Shown: positions 53,248-62,712, numbered from the stretch's first letter. The stretch is DNA of 63,883 nucleotides from Defluviitaleaceae bacterium (GCA_009786535.1 WQRX01000020.1:1-63883), one strand, 5' to 3'. Notes: generated by a model from the sequence alone, not told the origin. Numbers and translations are program-made.

Positions 53248-53856
53248 TTATTCTTCCCCTTCACCCCCTCGCAACTCCCGCAAACGCCTGTAAAACGTAC
53301 CTTTCTTTAAGCCCGTTTGTGCCAGCACTTCATCAAATGTGATGTGCCCCCGTTCCCATTCGCCTACCAAATACGCGAAGTTTTCCGGGGGCTTTTTTGT
53401 AGGGCGTCCAAACTTTACGCCCCGCGCTTTTGCGGCGGTGATGCCTTCCGCTTGGCGGGCGCGGATGTTCTCCCGCTCCGTTTCTGCCACAAAGGATAGG
53501 ATTTGTAATACAATGTCGGCAAGGAACGTCCCTACAAGGTCGCGCTCGCGGCGGGTGTCCAGTAGGGGCGTGGATATTACGGCAATGTCTACCCCCATTT
53601 CCTTGGTGAGTACGCGCCACCATTGTTGCACCTCTTCATAGTCGCGCCCAAGGCGGTCTATGGCATGTACATATAGCAAGTCCCCCGCTTCCAACCGTTC
53701 CACCAGCGCCAACCAAAACACGCGGTTAAAGTGCTTGCCCGTCTGCTTGTCCACATAAATGTGTGTGTGGGGTATCCCCAACCCCAGTAGCGCGTCCATT
53801 TGACGCCCTTCGTTTTGCTCTGCCGTGGATACACGGCAATACCCGTAGGTTTTCAT
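53248..53856 (-). CDS. Small serine recombinase (resolvase/invertase family)
   Basis: 202 residues from the ATG with GGAGG six bases upstream; an earlier in-frame start is unlikely. The catalytic Ser is in YCRVSTAEQ (Ser8) and the arginine motif in AIDRLGRDYEEV. The long E-helix (ADIVLQILSFVAETERENIR) precedes a GRP turn (KFGRPTKKP) and a C-terminal HTH (VLAQTGLKKGTFYRRLREL). Pin/Hin-like enzymes invert DNA and Tn3-type ones resolve cointegrates. Its position next to the inverted repeats suggests inversion. A structured leader lies just upstream. Confidence 0.92.
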   Translation of the reverse strand: MKTYGYCRVSTAEQNEGRQMDALLGLGIPHTHIYVDKQTGKHFNRVFWLALVERLEAGDLLYVHAIDRLGRDYEEVQQWWRVLTKEMGVDIAVISTPLLDTRRERDLVGTFLADIVLQILSFVAETERENIRARQAEGITAAKARGVKFGRPTKKPPENFAYLVGEWERGHITFDEVLAQTGLKKGTFYRRLRELRGGEGEE

Positions 53857-53889
53857 ATTTTTCCTCCCAAAAATATATTTCCACAAAAA

Positions 53890-53951
53890 AAGCACAACCT
53901 TATCACCAATTTCAAGGAAATTGGCGTGTACCGTCGTAAAAGGTTGTGCTT
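53890..53951 (-). promoter_or_regulatory. Hairpin leader upstream of the recombinase gene
   Basis: Arms AAGCACAACCTT (53890-53901) and AAGGTTGTGCTT (53940-53951) are a perfect 12-bp inverted repeat. A second nested hairpin (CCAATTTC at 53906-53913 with GAAATTGG at 53917-53924) sits inside. On the minus strand the outer arm runs into seven T residues 30 bases before the ATG, so it is an intrinsic terminator or attenuator. On the plus strand seven T residues follow too, so it may be bidirectional. Confidence 0.6.
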
Positions 53952-54325
53952 AACTATTTTTTTGTCATTGCCTTTGTTGCAGGTCTTACACACGGTAGGT
54001 GCTTTGCCGTTTTTACCGTTATTTATACGCTTGTACAATTAAAGCCCACGTATTAACAACGAACGGCAATGCATTTCCCATGTCGGATAATTAGGGGCAG
54101 CGCATTTGAAAGTTACAAACCGCACAAGTACCACCGCGCGCTTTCATATAGCGGCACTCGCTTGGTTTTTTCAAACTTGATACATAGTTATCCTAAGGGT
54201 AAGTCTTGAGGAAATCAGTACGTTGTCCGTTTTGCGTCAGAGCCGGGTCTTTGCAATAGCCGCGGGGTAAACGTGCGGGAGTCGGTCATGTGCCTCTTGA
54301 CTTGCGCCCAGTATACATCATAGGC
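53952..54325. other. Gene-poor stretch with an unidentified cysteine-rich fragment
   Basis: About 375 bases without a supported gene. On the minus strand 54091-54192 is open for 33 residues and ends SECRYMKARGGTCAVCN plus FQMRCP, a CxxC-type tail that looks like the C-terminal end of a real protein. It has a stop directly upstream and no start, so it is probably a remnant. Confidence 0.4.
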
Positions 54326-54352
54326 TTTGACATTTTCTAAGAAAATGTCAAA
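54326..54352. terminator. Convergent-end hairpin near the Fic stop
   Basis: TTTGACATTTTCT (54326-54338) and AGAAAATGTCAAA (54340-54352) are a perfect 13-base inverted repeat with a one-base centre. On the plus strand five T residues follow after AG. The Fic stop is 12 bases away. It could act as a terminator, though the loop would have to open. Confidence 0.45.
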
Positions 54353-54364
54353 AGTTTTTCTGCT

Positions 54365-55141
54365 TTATTTCTGGCGCACCGCCAAGGCAACGCCTGCCAT
54401 AATTTCATCAAAACGTTCCTCAACGCGTGTAAGGATGAAGTTCACATAGGGTTCGAAATAGGGCTTGCCATTTTTTTGCCCTTCGCCCAGCAGGTTCATA
54501 TATTCTTCAATTTGATTTTCCTTTAATGAAATAAAGGGAAGCCCCCCTTCGCCCAGCAAATAACACTCAAATAATCTTGATGTTCTACCGTTAAAATCCA
54601 TAAACGGATGTATTGATAAATAATTGAATGAAAAAAACGCCGCTTTTACAATGGGGCAAGGCTCCCCTTCCAATGCGGTGAATAACCGTTGCATTAATTT
54701 ATTTATCTGATTGGGTGCGGCGGTAGTGTAACTTCCATCGCCGATGTAGTTCATTACTGTGCGGTACTCGCCACAATATAATGGGTTTAATTGCCCGTTT
54801 GCGCATGTTTTATGCACACGCTTTACTACTTCTTCGGAAAATGGTACGCGCCCAACCAATGCACGCGCCTCGTTTAACGCATTACTTAGTGACAAAGTCT
54901 CTAAAATGTCTTGGTTTTTTATATCCGCACTGCGGGGAATTTCACCTCTTAATACCATCGTTGTTTGCACAAAGCTCAATTTATTATTTTCGACTTTCAA
55001 CGAACCATGTACATGCCGCGCATCCTCCATTTCTTGAAAAACCGCGCCATCGTAATTTTCAATAAGCCCAATTAAATAAGCGCATCTGCGGCGAAGGCTT
55101 TTGCTAACTTGCTTGCTGTTAAGCTGTATATCGTTCCACAT
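54365..55141 (-). CDS. Fic-domain protein (AMP transferase family)
   Basis: 258 residues. The Fic motif HPFMDFNGRTSRLF (about 180-194) has all key residues: His, Phe, Asp/Asn, Gly, Arg. Upstream helices have NALNEARALVGR and EYRTVMNYIGDGSYTTAAP. An inhibitory S/T-x-x-x-E-G/N helix is not evident in the N-terminus. Fic enzymes move AMP (or other groups) onto target proteins, or act as toxins. The upstream region has a good promoter with an inverted repeat. Stand-alone gene. Confidence 0.92.
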   Translation of the reverse strand: MWNDIQLNSKQVSKSLRRRCAYLIGLIENYDGAVFQEMEDARHVHGSLKVENNKLSFVQTTMVLRGEIPRSADIKNQDILETLSLSNALNEARALVGRVPFSEEVVKRVHKTCANGQLNPLYCGEYRTVMNYIGDGSYTTAAPNQINKLMQRLFTALEGEPCPIVKAAFFSFNYLSIHPFMDFNGRTSRLFECYLLGEGGLPFISLKENQIEEYMNLLGEGQKNGKPYFEPYVNFILTRVEERFDEIMAGVALAVRQK

Positions 55142-55175
55142 CAATGAATACTCCCTCTATGCTTATTGTAATGCA

Positions 55176-55204
55176 ATTATAATCCAGCGGCGTTGCATTA
55201 TCAA
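55176..55204 (-). promoter_or_regulatory. Promoter of the Fic gene with an overlapping inverted repeat
   Basis: On the minus strand TTGATA (55204-55199), a 17-base spacer and a perfect TATAAT (55181-55176). The 7-base arms AATGCAA (55170-55176) and TTGCATT (55193-55199) flank the spacer and could be an operator. Confidence 0.7.
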
Positions 55205-55247
55205 TGTATTGCGCGTATAGTTTCCATATACATACACATACTAGGAC

Positions 55248-55859
55248 GTGTTGCTTTTGGATGCAGCTTTTTGGATAGTATATGCTTTTATCATCGGCTT
55301 GCTTTTCGGCTCGTTTGGTAATGTGGTAATTTACCGCATTCCGCGCGGGGTTAGCATTGTTTTTCCGCCGTCAAAATGCACGGTGTGCGGGTTAAGATTA
55401 ACCGCAGTTGACCTAGTGCCAATAATAAGCTGGCTATTCCTGCGCGGGCGGTGCAGGTATTGCGATGTGCGCATTAGCGTGCGGTATCCCTTGGTGGAAT
55501 TGGCGTGCGGGGTGCTTTTCGCGTGCATTACCTTTGTTACAACCTCATTTAGCGCGGTTTTTGCATGTTTTTTGGCGTTCTTGCTACTTTGTGTTATTAT
55601 GATGGAAATTGACGGAAAAACAATGCCCACGGGGTTAATTTTTGCGGCAATGTTTGCGGGGATAGCCTGGACGGCGAGTGGTTTTTTTCTTCCCTATACA
55701 TTCCCCGTTGCGCCTTCGTGGCAGGCTATGAGCGTTGGTATAGCTTTCAACAATTTATTCCTAATCGCGAAACCTCAAAGGCGTTTTTTGCGTTTTTTAT
55801 TAATAGGGCTGGTTTACTGGCTGTTAGGATTGGGAACGATTATTCTACATATTTTTTAG
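55248..55859 (+). CDS. Prepilin peptidase-like protein lacking the second catalytic Asp
   Basis: 203 residues with a GTG start and a weak site (AGGAC). It has the N-terminal methylase-type domain with two cysteine pairs (KCTVCG and CRYCD), LVPIISWLFLRGRC and about five membrane helices. The first peptidase Asp is in MMEIDGKTMPTG, but the later G-x-G-D motif of A24 peptidases is missing and the protein is about 50 residues short. So it is probably truncated and inactive as a peptidase, or a specialised variant. Its C-terminal region overlaps no longer reading frame of value. Confidence 0.6.
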   Translation: MLLLDAAFWIVYAFIIGLLFGSFGNVVIYRIPRGVSIVFPPSKCTVCGLRLTAVDLVPIISWLFLRGRCRYCDVRISVRYPLVELACGVLFACITFVTTSFSAVFACFLAFLLLCVIMMEIDGKTMPTGLIFAAMFAGIAWTASGFFLPYTFPVAPSWQAMSVGIAFNNLFLIAKPQRRFLRFLLIGLVYWLLGLGTIILHIF

Positions 55860-55867
55860 AATGGGTG

Positions 55868-58855
55868 ATGAAGATGAAGTACATGTTTAAAAAAGCGATT
55901 ACCTTTGTACTTGTCGCTATACTTATGTTTGCCATTGTACCGCCAATGCAAATCTCGGCGGAGCGTCCTGCGGCACAGTCGCACCAAATGCGCGGTCTGT
56001 GGGTTACATCGGCGTACAATTTGGACTGGCCTTCGCGCCAAAATATGAGCGCGGCAGAAATTAGGGCAGAAATTGACGCAATTCTTGCCCGCTCGGTGGC
56101 GATGGGCATTAACGCCGTTTTCGTACAAGTACGCCCAACGGCAGATTCCCTCTTCCCTTCGGAAATTTTCCCATGGTCCCACGCCTTTACGGGTGTAAAA
56201 GGGCAAGTGCCTGCATTCTATACACTGGAAGGATTTGACCCCCTCGCCTACTGGATTGAACGCGCCCACGCCATGGGCATAGAAGTACACGCATGGTTAA
56301 ACCCCTTCCGCATCACCCACCGCCGTGAGGGCATTACCAATCCCGCACAGCTACCCGCAAACCACCCCGTGCGGTTAAATCCATCCCTTGCCATCGCGTA
56401 TGGCAACGCGCTTTTCTTAGACCCCGGTAACCCCGCCGCACGGCAGTTAATCGCCGATGGCGTAGCAGAAATTTTGCACAACTACCCCACCATTGACGGG
56501 ATACATTTAGACGATTATTTTTACCCAAGCCGCAACTTCCCCGACGATGCAACCTTTGCGCGTTATGCAGGTAATTTCACGGATGTTCACAACTGGCGGC
56601 GCGACAATGTAAACCAAATGATTCAGCAACTACAAACCACCATACGCGAAATTAACCCCCGCGTACGCTGGGGTATTTCACCCTTCGCCATTTGGATGAA
56701 TGCAGAAAACGACCCCCGCGGCAGCAACACGCGGGGCAGCGAATCCTACCATTCCATGTATGCGGACACGCGGCGCTGGGTGCTTGAAGGCTGGATTGAC
56801 TATATCGCGCCACAAATTTACTGGATAGAAGGCAACGCCGCCGCGTGTTTTGAGCAGGTATTTTTATGGTGGGAAAGCGTGGTAGAAGGCACGGGCGTGG
56901 ACTTATACATTGGTCTTGCCCCCTACCGCGAAGTACTGCGCGATACCGACGCGCGCTTTAGCAACTGGCGCGAGGGCGATATCGTGCGCCAATTACAGCG
57001 CACCAGCCGTTCTAATGTGGCTACGGGTGCGATTTTCTTCCGCGAGCAATTTACCCACGGGGCAATGGGCAACCAAATTCGCAATTTTTATGCGGGTGTA
57101 CTGGCGGGGGAAAGTTTCCCCGAGCAGGTGCCTACCCCGCCCGCCGACGCACCCACTGTTCGTATGACAAGCCTTGCCGTACACCAGCCCGCACGCAACC
57201 GTGACATTGTTGACGCCGCCAACTTTAACTTTTTCGGCGCATCTGTCCCCGATTTGCCCTTATATGTAAACAATATTCCCATCACCAACCGCACCGAAGA
57301 AGGCTTCTTTAATATTTTCCTTCCCCTGGTACGCGGGGAGAATCGCTTCACCTTCACCCAGCCCGGGCAGCCCAACGTAGTACGCATTATTAACAATACC
57401 GCGCCGCGCATCATTCCGTTGCCGTTAATGCCCGCCCCTGCTGTAACCAACGCATTTCCCGCCGAAGATGAATGGGCGCAAGCGGGTAGCACCATTACGC
57501 TACGCGCCACCGCACCCGCCGGTGCAACCGTAACCGCCACATTGGGCGGGCGCACGGTAACGCTTACGCAAAATAACCCGAACCTAGCCGGCACCGCCAA
57601 CCGTATTTACGCCGCCAACTTTTCCGGCGAATTTACGCTGGATACAACAAACGCAACCGCAATTACTGATGTGGGACGGGTAACGTATAGGGCAACATTC
57701 CGAGGAAATACGTATACCGCAACCTCCGCAGGGCGCGTGCATAGCCTTGGGTCGGAAGCGCCCGTTTTCGCAGAAGTTACCGCCCCGGCGGTATGGGGTT
57801 ACCCCAACGCCGCTACGGCAGGCGGCTCGGGCTGGAAATATGTACAGGGTCAAGTTGACCGCGTAACCGCCGTTACAGGCGATTGGACACGCTTTGCATC
57901 AGGGCTTTGGTTGCAATCAGCAAATGTGCGCCGCTTTACGGCATCCGCCGCAGAAGCTGCCGCATTTGGCACGCTTTCCGACGGATGGTATGTAATGGGT
58001 GAGCTGGAAGACCGAATCATATGGAACTCCCCCGTTTTTAACGGCGTTACAGCAGAATTTGACGGCAACGAACTCATCGTAGGCATGGGAATACAAAACG
58101 AAATACCCCCCATTTTCCTACCCATTGGCGAAACGTTAATTGAACACATCCGCATTGGCACACACCGCGGCGCACCCGCCTATTTTATGACCCTGCGCGA
58201 AGGCGCACGCCTGGAGGGTTTTTATGCAGAGCATGAAAACGGACAATTACAGCTCGTACTACGCCGCCGCCGTCCGCTTACTGCCGGAAACTTTCCGCTG
58301 TACGGTTTTACCTTTGTACTGGACGCGGGGCACGGCGGAACAGACCCGGGCGCCGTAGGCATGATGGGCGGCGTTTATGCCGAAGCTCACATTGTAATGG
58401 ACGTAACGTGGCTACTCGCCGAACGGCTGGAGATGTTGGGCGCAGATGTTCATCTGGTACGTGACGGACATTATAATGTAGAACTTGTAGACCGCAGCGA
58501 CCTAAGCCGCGATGTAAAACCCGATATGTTTATCTCCATCCATTCCAACTCCACGGCGGAAACGACAAATGCTACCAATATCCACGGGCTAACGATGTGG
58601 TACCGCAACCCCAACGCACGCCCCGCAGCACAAACCTTCTTCGACCATATGCGTTATATTAACCCGCGCACCAACCGCGCCAACCATATAAACCAAGCCA
58701 ATTTCCGCGTATGCCGCCCCGCGTGGACACCGTCAATACTGGTGGAACTCAGTTTTACCAACAATATCCACGACTTTGCATGGATGATTGACCCAAGAAG
58801 GCAAGTAGATATGGCATGGGGTATGGTTAATTCGATTTTGTTGTATTATCGGTGA
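55868..58855 (+). CDS. Exported GHL10 glycosidase-like protein fused to an Amidase_3 domain
   Basis: 995 residues from the ATG at 55868; the frame is open for 50 codons upstream but overlaps the preceding gene. Signal peptide near 1-32. Residues 38-390 are GHL10 (DUF187): MRGLWVTSAYNLDWPSRQN, AHAMGIEVHAWLNPFR, IDGIHLDDYFYP, APQIYWIEGN. About 480-800 is beta-rich linker. About 812-990 is an N-acetylmuramoyl-L-alanine amidase: VLDAGHGGTDPGA (zinc His), YAEAHIVMDV (zinc Glu), SIHSNS (zinc His), ILVELSFTNN (catalytic Glu). A wall-lytic or remodelling bifunctional protein is expected. Confidence 0.9.
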   Translation: MKMKYMFKKAITFVLVAILMFAIVPPMQISAERPAAQSHQMRGLWVTSAYNLDWPSRQNMSAAEIRAEIDAILARSVAMGINAVFVQVRPTADSLFPSEIFPWSHAFTGVKGQVPAFYTLEGFDPLAYWIERAHAMGIEVHAWLNPFRITHRREGITNPAQLPANHPVRLNPSLAIAYGNALFLDPGNPAARQLIADGVAEILHNYPTIDGIHLDDYFYPSRNFPDDATFARYAGNFTDVHNWRRDNVNQMIQQLQTTIREINPRVRWGISPFAIWMNAENDPRGSNTRGSESYHSMYADTRRWVLEGWIDYIAPQIYWIEGNAAACFEQVFLWWESVVEGTGVDLYIGLAPYREVLRDTDARFSNWREGDIVRQLQRTSRSNVATGAIFFREQFTHGAMGNQIRNFYAGVLAGESFPEQVPTPPADAPTVRMTSLAVHQPARNRDIVDAANFNFFGASVPDLPLYVNNIPITNRTEEGFFNIFLPLVRGENRFTFTQPGQPNVVRIINNTAPRIIPLPLMPAPAVTNAFPAEDEWAQAGSTITLRATAPAGATVTATLGGRTVTLTQNNPNLAGTANRIYAANFSGEFTLDTTNATAITDVGRVTYRATFRGNTYTATSAGRVHSLGSEAPVFAEVTAPAVWGYPNAATAGGSGWKYVQGQVDRVTAVTGDWTRFASGLWLQSANVRRFTASAAEAAAFGTLSDGWYVMGELEDRIIWNSPVFNGVTAEFDGNELIVGMGIQNEIPPIFLPIGETLIEHIRIGTHRGAPAYFMTLREGARLEGFYAEHENGQLQLVLRRRRPLTAGNFPLYGFTFVLDAGHGGTDPGAVGMMGGVYAEAHIVMDVTWLLAERLEMLGADVHLVRDGHYNVELVDRSDLSRDVKPDMFISIHSNSTAETTNATNIHGLTMWYRNPNARPAAQTFFDHMRYINPRTNRANHINQANFRVCRPAWTPSILVELSFTNNIHDFAWMIDPRRQVDMAWGMVNSILLYYR

Positions 58856-58862
58856 GTAACAT

Positions 58863-60722
58863 TTAATACCGCTCTGCTTGCGTGTCCCACATTTCCGTAT
58901 ACTTTCCTTTAGCGGCATACAGCGCGTCATGTGTGCCGCTTTCTATTATTTTTCCGTTTTCCATCACCAAAATGCGGTCGGCAATCCGTGCCGAGCCTAA
59001 GCGGTGGGTAACAAGAATTGCGGTCTTGTCGTGGGAATATTCCGAAAATTGTTTGTAGATTCGGGTTTCTTCCAGGGGGTCAATGGCGGCGGTGGGTTCG
59101 TCTAACACCACGAAATTGTGCTTTCGGTACATACCCCGTGCCATGGCAATACGCTGCCACTGCCCGCCGGATAACTCTACCCCGCCAAAATCGCGGCTTA
59201 ACACGGTTTCCAACCCTTGGGGGAAAGTGGCGGTGTCGGTAACGTCTACCCCTGCAGCGGTGAGCTTTTCTATTACAGTGCGATTTACCGCATCTTCGTT
59301 TGCGTAGCGAGTATCGGAAAGCTGTAGCGCCATACCCTTTTCGCTACGCGTAAATTTTGTACCGTGGGTCATTTCCCCACCCGCGGCATAATCGCTGATG
59401 TACACATTCTCCGCCAAGGTAAACACGTATTGGATATACCCTTGAAATATCGCCGAGGTTTGGGAGAATAACGCGCTTTCCTGCGTATCTGCCGTATCGC
59501 AACCGCCAATGCTTACACTGCCTGTTTCCGGTTTGTATAAGCCCATAAGCAGCTTAACCAACGTGGTTTTACCACTGCCGTTTTCGCCCACCAGCGCAAT
59601 GGTTTCCCCCTGCTTAATATGCAAGGAAACCCCATCCACGGCGACTTTGTCCGCTTTTGGGTATGAAAACGTAAGATTCTCGGCGATAATACCCTTTGCA
59701 AAATCGGGGGCATGTGTAGACATCGGTAAGTTTTCATCCATTTCTAATACATAAATAACGTTACGCGCCTTGCCAAGAATGCCGCTTACGTCCCGTTTTA
59801 TTCTGGTGAATGCTTCCTCCAGCGCACCAAAAAGCATCCCGATAGACGCATACACCGCCGCAAACGCACCCACGGTAATGTACCCACCCGTAAGCGAGGT
59901 AAACAGCAACGCCATAATCCCCACCCACCCTGCGGCTTTTACAATGTTTAAGCCCAGCGTGATGGCGGCAATTTTCCTTTGCACGCTCCACTCCTTTTGC
60001 TGTAAAAGCGCCAGCGTGTCCATATACAGACGGCGGAAAAAATGAAAAACGCCAAATAGCCGTGTTTCTTTTGACTTCTCGCGGGAGATTAGCGCACCTT
60101 CGTAATGCTCAAAACGGCGGCGAATGGGCGCGGATTCCTTCTCCAGCTTATCCCACAGCTTGGCTTCTACGATTTGGCTTAGGGCAACGGGTACAAAAAT
60201 AAGTGCAAGCGCCACCAATAATAACGGACGCATTGACCATAAATAAATACCCATCACCACGTAATACGTACCGTAGAAGAAAATAAAGTCGTTAAATGTC
60301 ATTAGCAAATACGGGGTTTGCCAACACCCTTCCCCCGCTTTTTCAATATTATCCAGCACCTCTTTATCCTCGAAGGCTTGTGCGGGCAAGCGTCCAAATT
60401 TTTTATGCAATGCAGGTTTAAAAACCGCGCCGTCGGCTTTACGGTTATATAGATTACTTCCTATATAATTATGCACGCCGTTTAACACCTGCTGTATCAC
60501 CATTACCAGCGCGACCCCCGCCGCGCCAAGATATACATACCGCAACGTTGCCCCCGCCCCTGCGAAGGCAAGGTCGGCAAGGGCATCGTATAAAATTTGA
60601 TTAACGGGCGCGACAATACCCCAGGATGCGCCATGGGCAAGGGCAAGTAATAAGTACGCAAGGCAGGTGAAGGGCATCGTCTTCCATACCATGGGCAGTG
60701 TAACGCGCAGGACCTTCATCAT
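58863..60722 (-). CDS. ABC exporter subunit, permease-ATPase fusion
   Basis: 619 residues from the ATG overlapping the upstream stop. About five to six membrane helices fill the first half. The ATPase has Walker A GENGSGKTT, signature LSGGQWQRIAMARGM, Walker B FVVLDEPTAAIDP and the H-loop VTHRLGSARI. Its catalytic Glu is present. It forms a heterodimer with the upstream gene by context. Confidence 0.92.
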   Translation of the reverse strand: MMKVLRVTLPMVWKTMPFTCLAYLLLALAHGASWGIVAPVNQILYDALADLAFAGAGATLRYVYLGAAGVALVMVIQQVLNGVHNYIGSNLYNRKADGAVFKPALHKKFGRLPAQAFEDKEVLDNIEKAGEGCWQTPYLLMTFNDFIFFYGTYYVVMGIYLWSMRPLLLVALALIFVPVALSQIVEAKLWDKLEKESAPIRRRFEHYEGALISREKSKETRLFGVFHFFRRLYMDTLALLQQKEWSVQRKIAAITLGLNIVKAAGWVGIMALLFTSLTGGYITVGAFAAVYASIGMLFGALEEAFTRIKRDVSGILGKARNVIYVLEMDENLPMSTHAPDFAKGIIAENLTFSYPKADKVAVDGVSLHIKQGETIALVGENGSGKTTLVKLLMGLYKPETGSVSIGGCDTADTQESALFSQTSAIFQGYIQYVFTLAENVYISDYAAGGEMTHGTKFTRSEKGMALQLSDTRYANEDAVNRTVIEKLTAAGVDVTDTATFPQGLETVLSRDFGGVELSGGQWQRIAMARGMYRKHNFVVLDEPTAAIDPLEETRIYKQFSEYSHDKTAILVTHRLGSARIADRILVMENGKIIESGTHDALYAAKGKYTEMWDTQAERY

Positions 60723-62500
60723 GTGTACCACCCCCGCTGGCTTTCAAACATTTCGGCATAAGTACCCTTTTGTTGCATGAGGGTGTCGTGGTTGCCCTTT
60801 TCGGTTACTTTTCCGCGCTCCAGCACGTAAATTACGTCCGCCATTTTGGCGGAAGCCAAGCGATGGCTGATAAAAATCGTGGTAATACCCTTCGAAATTT
60901 GCTCAAACTGCGCGTATACCTGACTTTCTGCCACGGGGTCTAACGCGGCGGTGGGTTCGTCCAATATTTTAACGGCGGCAGGGGAAATAATGGCGCGGGC
61001 GAAAGCAAGGCGCTGCCATTCCCCGCCCGATAAATCCACCCCTGCGTCGTGAGTTTTCCCCAGCAAGGTATTTTTGCCGTCCTTCAGCGATTCCGCCTTT
61101 TGGTCAAAGCCCGATAGTTGCAAAGCGCGGTCAATTTCTTCCTCGGTTGTGCCGTTTGCCTTACCGATGGCGGCATTCTCTGCCACGGTTACATCGTATC
61201 GCACAAAATCTTGGAACAGGGCGCAAAACATGGCTTTAATATCGGGAATTGCCCATTGGCGCAACTCGATGCCATTTAACAAAATTTCACCTTCGTAATT
61301 ATCGTACAGGCGGGTAATTAGCTTGGTGATTGTAGTTTTCCCCGCGCCATTAACGCCTACAAAGGAATAATGCCTGCCGCTTTCCAGCGTCATGCTTAAA
61401 CCGTCGAGAATTAATTTTTCCGTACCGGGATATGTAAAAGAAACGTTGCGAAACTCCAGCCTTTCAAATTTTGGCGGATTTGCGGCAGGCAACGCGTCTG
61501 CGTCCTTGGTTTCCGTTAATTCAAGGAATTGGTTAAACTCCTTCAAATATTCCCGTTGGGTGGTAAATTGCTGAAAATGCCACGGCAACGACCAGCCCAT
61601 ATTATTTACCGTGGAAAACAACGCACCCAGCAGCGCGATATACAAGCCCACGCTCATACTGCCGCTTGCCACCGCAGGGGCAAGCATAAATAACGCCGCC
61701 GTGGACAATAGCCCAAGTAAAATCGACGCGCCCTTACTGCGCGCAAACCAGATTGCGTTAATGCGCAACTGCCATTTGCGCACCTCTTCAAAACCTGCGA
61801 AATATTTTTCCGTCATTTTCGGCGCGTAGCCAAACAGGTTGCGTTCCCCTGCGGGCTCTCGCCCTTGTACGTACCAGCCGATTGTACCTACTTGGCGGTC
61901 ACGTTCGGTTTTATCCCGTCGCGCTTGGTAATTTTCTTTCCCGGCGCGAATGGATATGTAAAACATGGGGACGCTTAGCAAAATGAGCAGCGACCCCGCC
62001 AGCGGCGCATGGGTGATAAGGATAACGGCATACGCAATGGTTGTACCAAGCAACACGACAAAGCCCTGCATGGTTTGCAGCATACCGATTATTTGATGCT
62101 CGGGGTTTTCCCATACGCGATTTAACAAATCTACGGTTTCGGTATTTTCAAGGTGCTTGTATTCCAGCCGTGCGCGTTTTTCTACCAAGGGAACGCGCAT
62201 TTTTAATGTTGCTTTCATCCAAGCCTTTGTACCCGTTAAATGAAACAACGGCCATACAATATAGCCGTATAATTGGAACACACCCAGCGCCACCAAGGGC
62301 AACACAATACGGGACGCGCTAAGCCCCTCCCCCACTACCAGCAGTGCCGTATCTATAAAATATGCCGTTACCAGTACGCTGACTGGCGCAATGGCAAGAT
62401 TGATAACATCGCGCAATATACTCAACAGCGTATAAACAGGCGTTACCCGAAACGGCAATAACAACGCGCGTATGTATGTAAGCTTGCGGGAAAAATTCAT
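60719..62500 (-). CDS. ABC exporter subunit, permease-ATPase fusion
   Basis: 593 residues. Six hydrophobic segments, then Walker A GVNGAGKTT, signature LSGGEWQRLAFARAI, Walker B VKILDEPTAALDP and H-loop ISHRLASAKM. All catalytic residues are present. Type I exporter, perhaps for a peptide or drug. First gene of the two-gene operon. Confidence 0.92.
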   Translation of the reverse strand: MNFSRKLTYIRALLLPFRVTPVYTLLSILRDVINLAIAPVSVLVTAYFIDTALLVVGEGLSASRIVLPLVALGVFQLYGYIVWPLFHLTGTKAWMKATLKMRVPLVEKRARLEYKHLENTETVDLLNRVWENPEHQIIGMLQTMQGFVVLLGTTIAYAVILITHAPLAGSLLILLSVPMFYISIRAGKENYQARRDKTERDRQVGTIGWYVQGREPAGERNLFGYAPKMTEKYFAGFEEVRKWQLRINAIWFARSKGASILLGLLSTAALFMLAPAVASGSMSVGLYIALLGALFSTVNNMGWSLPWHFQQFTTQREYLKEFNQFLELTETKDADALPAANPPKFERLEFRNVSFTYPGTEKLILDGLSMTLESGRHYSFVGVNGAGKTTITKLITRLYDNYEGEILLNGIELRQWAIPDIKAMFCALFQDFVRYDVTVAENAAIGKANGTTEEEIDRALQLSGFDQKAESLKDGKNTLLGKTHDAGVDLSGGEWQRLAFARAIISPAAVKILDEPTAALDPVAESQVYAQFEQISKGITTIFISHRLASAKMADVIYVLERGKVTEKGNHDTLMQQKGTYAEMFESQRGWYT

Positions 62501-62535
62501 CTCATGCAGTCCTTTCGGGGAAAGCTATGAAGCAA

Positions 62536-62658
62536 TTACATTAATTGGATATAATCCCACATAACTGCCACTTCATCGGAATAACTTAACCAATGTCCCG
62601 TCCTTAAACTTTTCCGCCATGGGGTATGCCATCCTTCCCCCGCCTTTCTTATGTAAAC
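62536..62658 (-). pseudogene. Possible remnant of a small protein
   Basis: Forty codons end at 62536 and read GWHTPWRKSLRTGHW and SDEVAVMWDYIQLM. The composition looks protein-like, but there is no start codon, and a stop precedes the frame. Not recognised. Confidence 0.25.
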
Positions 62659-62712
62659 TCATGTAAATAAATATGAAGCGCCGGACACGCACATATTGAA
62701 CAATAGCAAATT

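Noticed and set aside
53890..53951. Possible integron attC site
   Set aside because: The arms lack the RYYYAAC/GTTRRRY consensus; a terminator or attenuator fits better.
53952..54325. tRNA or structured RNA gene
   Set aside because: No cloverleaf or known RNA consensus could be drawn; only a short cysteine-rich fragment is seen.
55718..55867. Upstream extension of the GHL10-amidase protein
   Set aside because: It overlaps the prepilin-peptidase-like gene and lies before the signal peptide.
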